Positions 13,186-15,124 of a stretch of DNA of 15,124 nucleotides are shown piece by piece. The notes below the pieces were generated by a model. That model was not told the origin of the DNA, did not search any database, and saw nothing but the letters and a program-made list of their open reading frames with translations. The position numbers and the translations under genes are program-made. Each line of letters starts with the position of its first letter. Position 1 is the stretch's first letter. Source of the stretch: an uncultured Phycisphaerales bacterium (lineage in GTDB: Bacteria; Planctomycetota; Phycisphaerae; Phycisphaerales; UBA1924); the NCBI GenBank assembly GCA_937891445.1, contig CALAFV010000616.1, forward strand, positions 1-15,124. The letters run 5' to 3'.

Positions 13186-13211
13186 CCCCCATCGCCCCCT
13201 GCCCCGCCCCC
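13186..13211 (-). other. G-quadruplex-type motif upstream of the DapB-like gene
   Basis: The minus strand carries G runs of 5, 4, 5 and 5 with spacers of 1, 2 and 4 bases, a complete quadruplex pattern. It lies 19-44 bases before the ATG of the DapB-like gene on the coding strand, so it would fall in its promoter or 5' leader. It is also in the shared control region with the mutase gene. This may be chance in such GC-rich DNA. Confidence 0.4.
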
Positions 13212-13260
13212 TTGGCCGGGCAGGAGGAGGGTTTCGCGGGGCCGCCGAGCGCCCCATCCA

Positions 13261-13266
13261 TATACT
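13261..13266 (+). promoter_or_regulatory. possible -10 box for the acyl-CoA mutase gene
   Basis: TATACT matches five of six bases of the bacterial -10 consensus and lies 27 bases before the mutase ATG, in otherwise GC-rich DNA. At 17-base spacing no -35 is seen; the nearest candidate, TTTCGC at 13232-13237, is 23 bases away. Between it and the ATG, GGAG seven bases upstream of the start is the ribosome binding site. Confidence 0.4.
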
Positions 13267-13293
13267 TCACGAGCGAGACACCGGAGCCTTCTC

Positions 13294-15048
13294 ATGACGA
13301 CCCATCCGCGTCCGACGACCGCCCCCAAGCCCGCCCCGCACCTTGAGAAGATCGACCCCCAGTCGGTCACGATCTCCGGGCTCGCCCTCGATCCGGTCTA
13401 CGGCCCGCACAACCTCCCCGACTCGCTGAAGAACCTCGACCGCGACATCCCGCCGCCGGGGAAGTACCCGTACACCCGCGGCCTGTTCCCGCAGGGGTAC
13501 CGGACGCGCCTGTGGACCATGCGGCAGTTCGCCGGCTTCGGCTCCGCGGACGACACCAACCGGCGCTTCAAACTGCTGCTGGAGAAGGGCAAGGGGACCA
13601 ACACCGGGCTCTCGACCGCCTTCGACCTGCCGACGCTCATGGGGCGCGACTCGGACGACCCGCTGTCGGTCGGCGAGGTCGGGCGCTGCGGCGTGGCGAT
13701 CAGCACGATCGAGGACATGCACCGGCTGTACGCCGACATCCCGATCGACGAGGTGACCGTCTCGCAGACGATCAACGGCCCCGCGGCGGTGATCTGGGCG
13801 ATGTACCTGGCGATGGCCAGGCAACGGGGCATCCCGTGGGAGAAACTCGGCGGGACGCTCCAGAACGACATCCTCAAGGAGTTCCACTCGCAGAACGAGT
13901 TCATCTTCCCGCCGGAGCCGTCGGTGAAACTGGTGGTGGACACGATCGAGTTCCAGTCCAGGCACCTGCCGAAGTGGAACTCGGTGAGCATCTCCGGCTA
14001 CCACATCCGCGAGGCGGGCTCGACGGCGACGCAGGAACTGGCCTTCACGCTGCGTGACGGGATGGAGTACGTCGAGGCGTGCCTGGAGCGCGGGCTGGAC
14101 ATCGACAGTTTCGCCCCGCGGCTGAGTTTCTTCTTCAACAGCCACAACGAGTTCTTCGAGGAGATCTGCAAACTGCGCGCGGCGCGGCGGATCTGGGCGC
14201 GGATGATGCGCGAGCGCTACGGCGCGAAGAACGAGCGCTCGTGGTTCATGAAGACGCACGTGCAGACGGCCGGGTGCTCGCTGACGGAGCAGCAGCCGCT
14301 GAACAACATCGTGCGCGTGGCGTACCAGGCGATGGCGGCGGTGCTGGGCGGGTGCCAGAGCCTGCACACGGACTCGATGGACGAGACGCTCGGCCTGCCG
14401 ACGGAGCAGGCGGTGACCGTCGCGCTGCGCACGCAGCAGATCCTGGCCTACGAGACGGGCGTGACGCGGACGACCGACCCGCTGGGCGGGAGCTGGTTCA
14501 TCGAGTCGCTGACGGACAAGATGGAGGAGGAGGCGCTCCAGTACATCTCGGACATCGACCGGATGGGGGAGTACGCGGATGGTCCGACGGCAAGCGGCCA
14601 GGTTCAGAGCGGGGACCTGGCGTCGCACCCGGCGTACCGGCCGCGGAAGGGGTACGGCCGCGGGGTGGTGAACGGGATCAACAAGGGGTACTTCCGCCGC
14701 CAGATCGCGGAGGCGAGTTACCGCTACTCGGAGGAGTGCGAGGCGGGGGACCGGCTGATCGTGGGCGTCAACGCGTTCAAGGACGCCGAGGACGAGCGCC
14801 CGATCGACATCCTCCAGATCTCGCACGAGGTCGAGGTCCAGCAGTGCGAGCGCCTGGCGGAGTTCAAGAAGCGCCGCGACGCCAGGGGCGTGGACAAGGC
14901 CCTGAACGCGATCCGCGAGGCGGCCCGCCGCAACGAGAACGTGATGCCCTACCTGATCGACGGCGCGCTGGCCAACTGCACGCTGGGGGAGATGGTGCAG
15001 GCGATGGCGGACGTGTACGGGCGGTACACGGGCGGGCCTGAGTGGTAG
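13294..15048 (+). CDS. B12-dependent acyl-CoA mutase, large (catalytic) subunit, isobutyryl-CoA mutase-like
   Basis: This enzyme type rearranges acyl-CoA carbon skeletons with adenosylcobalamin. The 584-residue product is the substrate-binding TIM-barrel subunit only, complete from 'YPYTRGLFPQGY' to the C-terminal 'LGEMVQAMADVYGRY'. No B12-binding DxHxxG domain is attached or encoded in the window, so a small subunit must come from elsewhere. Aligning on conserved motifs, the MCM active-site residues Gln197 and His244 are kept (Gln190, His237). MCM Tyr89 is Phe79 ('MRQFAGF') and MCM Arg207 is Gln200 ('KEFHSQN'), the residues known from isobutyryl-CoA mutase. Ala109 also argues against 2-hydroxyisobutyryl-CoA mutase, which has Asp there. 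Residues 426-456 form an insertion rich in Gly, Ser and Tyr. The ATG at 13294 has GGAG seven bases upstream; the frame open from 13084 is not used. It is divergent from the DapB-like gene. Confidence 0.9.
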   Translation: MTTHPRPTTAPKPAPHLEKIDPQSVTISGLALDPVYGPHNLPDSLKNLDRDIPPPGKYPYTRGLFPQGYRTRLWTMRQFAGFGSADDTNRRFKLLLEKGKGTNTGLSTAFDLPTLMGRDSDDPLSVGEVGRCGVAISTIEDMHRLYADIPIDEVTVSQTINGPAAVIWAMYLAMARQRGIPWEKLGGTLQNDILKEFHSQNEFIFPPEPSVKLVVDTIEFQSRHLPKWNSVSISGYHIREAGSTATQELAFTLRDGMEYVEACLERGLDIDSFAPRLSFFFNSHNEFFEEICKLRAARRIWARMMRERYGAKNERSWFMKTHVQTAGCSLTEQQPLNNIVRVAYQAMAAVLGGCQSLHTDSMDETLGLPTEQAVTVALRTQQILAYETGVTRTTDPLGGSWFIESLTDKMEEEALQYISDIDRMGEYADGPTASGQVQSGDLASHPAYRPRKGYGRGVVNGINKGYFRRQIAEASYRYSEECEAGDRLIVGVNAFKDAEDERPIDILQISHEVEVQQCERLAEFKKRRDARGVDKALNAIREAARRNENVMPYLIDGALANCTLGEMVQAMADVYGRYTGGPEW

Positions 15049-15124
15049 AGATCGGATCTGGTTCAGGGGGCGGGAGCCGTATGGGAACGGACGTCTGAGT
15101 AATAATCGGTACCAAAGCGGTAGC

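Noticed and set aside
12142..13257. Calling the dehydrogenase DapB of lysine biosynthesis
   Set aside because: It is about 70 residues longer than usual DapB and carries the GTGVNPGF and HGD(V/I)AT motifs of the diaminopentanoate dehydrogenase-like group.
13181..13293. Cobalamin riboswitch ahead of the mutase gene
   Set aside because: I looked for a B12-box-like sequence and the multi-helix layout in this short gap and saw neither; there is too little room for a full element.
13267..14826. Minus-strand ORF of 519 codons opposite the mutase
   Set aside because: Antisense shadow rich in Arg, Val and His; the plus-strand frame is unmistakably an acyl-CoA mutase.
13294..15048. Calling the mutase a methylmalonyl-CoA mutase
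   Set aside because: Two residues that define that activity (Tyr89 and Arg207 in MCM numbering) are Phe and Gln here.
1..15124. Mobile elements, CRISPR arrays or integration sites, including attachment at the tRNA-Gly 3' end
   Set aside because: No transposase, integrase, terminal inverted repeats or regularly spaced repeats are visible, and I saw no second copy of the tRNA 3' end in the window.
15049..15124. A gene start or terminator after the mutase
   Set aside because: Only a short AT-rich TAATAAT patch near 15100-15106 and a small AGATC/GATCT repeat are present; neither supports a call without the flanking sequence.

Overview
The window is very GC-rich (roughly 70%, estimated by eye) and densely coded. 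It holds eleven protein genes and one tRNA gene, with no sign of phage, insertion sequences or CRISPR. It looks like chromosome of a planctomycete, most likely class Phycisphaerae. The grounds are the short pilin with an Ala-Phe prepilin cleavage site, the mix of families (TruD, SGNH hydrolase, bacterial release-factor-like protein, split acyl-CoA mutase) and a tRNA without an encoded CCA end. This is inference from gene content, not a phylogenetic result.

Left part (1-4993, all minus strand). A leftward operon runs from 4993 to 2523: a bacterial eRF1-like protein (baeRF3 type), a short ribosome hibernation factor (HPF/RaiA family) and a protein with two CBS domains fused to DUF2267. The gaps are about 20 bases and a strong hairpin at 2459-2496 follows the last gene. 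It is followed by an SGNH hydrolase gene (2399-1389) and truD (1365-151), 23 bases apart and probably cotranscribed. The three-gene operon is the most interesting item: it reads like a self-contained ribosome hibernation module with an adenine-nucleotide sensor.

Centre (5273-8165). A tRNA-Gly(UCC) gene lies divergent from the hibernation operon. It is followed by a FHA-GAF-PP2C (RsbU/SpoIIE-type) phosphatase gene and a lone pseudopilin gene, both on the plus strand. A minus-strand group then converges on the pilin: a Na+/solute symporter (11010-9442), a 385-residue protein of unknown function (9348-8191) and a PilZ-domain protein (8165-7806).

Right part (11058-15048). A lipoprotein N-acetylmuramoyl-L-alanine amidase gene diverges from the symporter and overlaps, tail to tail by 11 bases, a DapB-like / 2,4-diaminopentanoate dehydrogenase-like gene. 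Divergent from that is the catalytic large subunit of a B12-dependent acyl-CoA mutase. A generic annotation would call it methylmalonyl-CoA mutase, but the substrate-specificity positions are those of isobutyryl-CoA mutase. It also carries a 31-residue insertion, and no B12-binding subunit is encoded here.

No stretch longer than 300 bases lacks a gene. The largest gaps are 4994-5272 (279 bases) and 7090-7320 (231 bases). Bases 1-150 and 15049-15124 show no gene. The high GC content produces many long antisense ORFs, which I treat as shadows.
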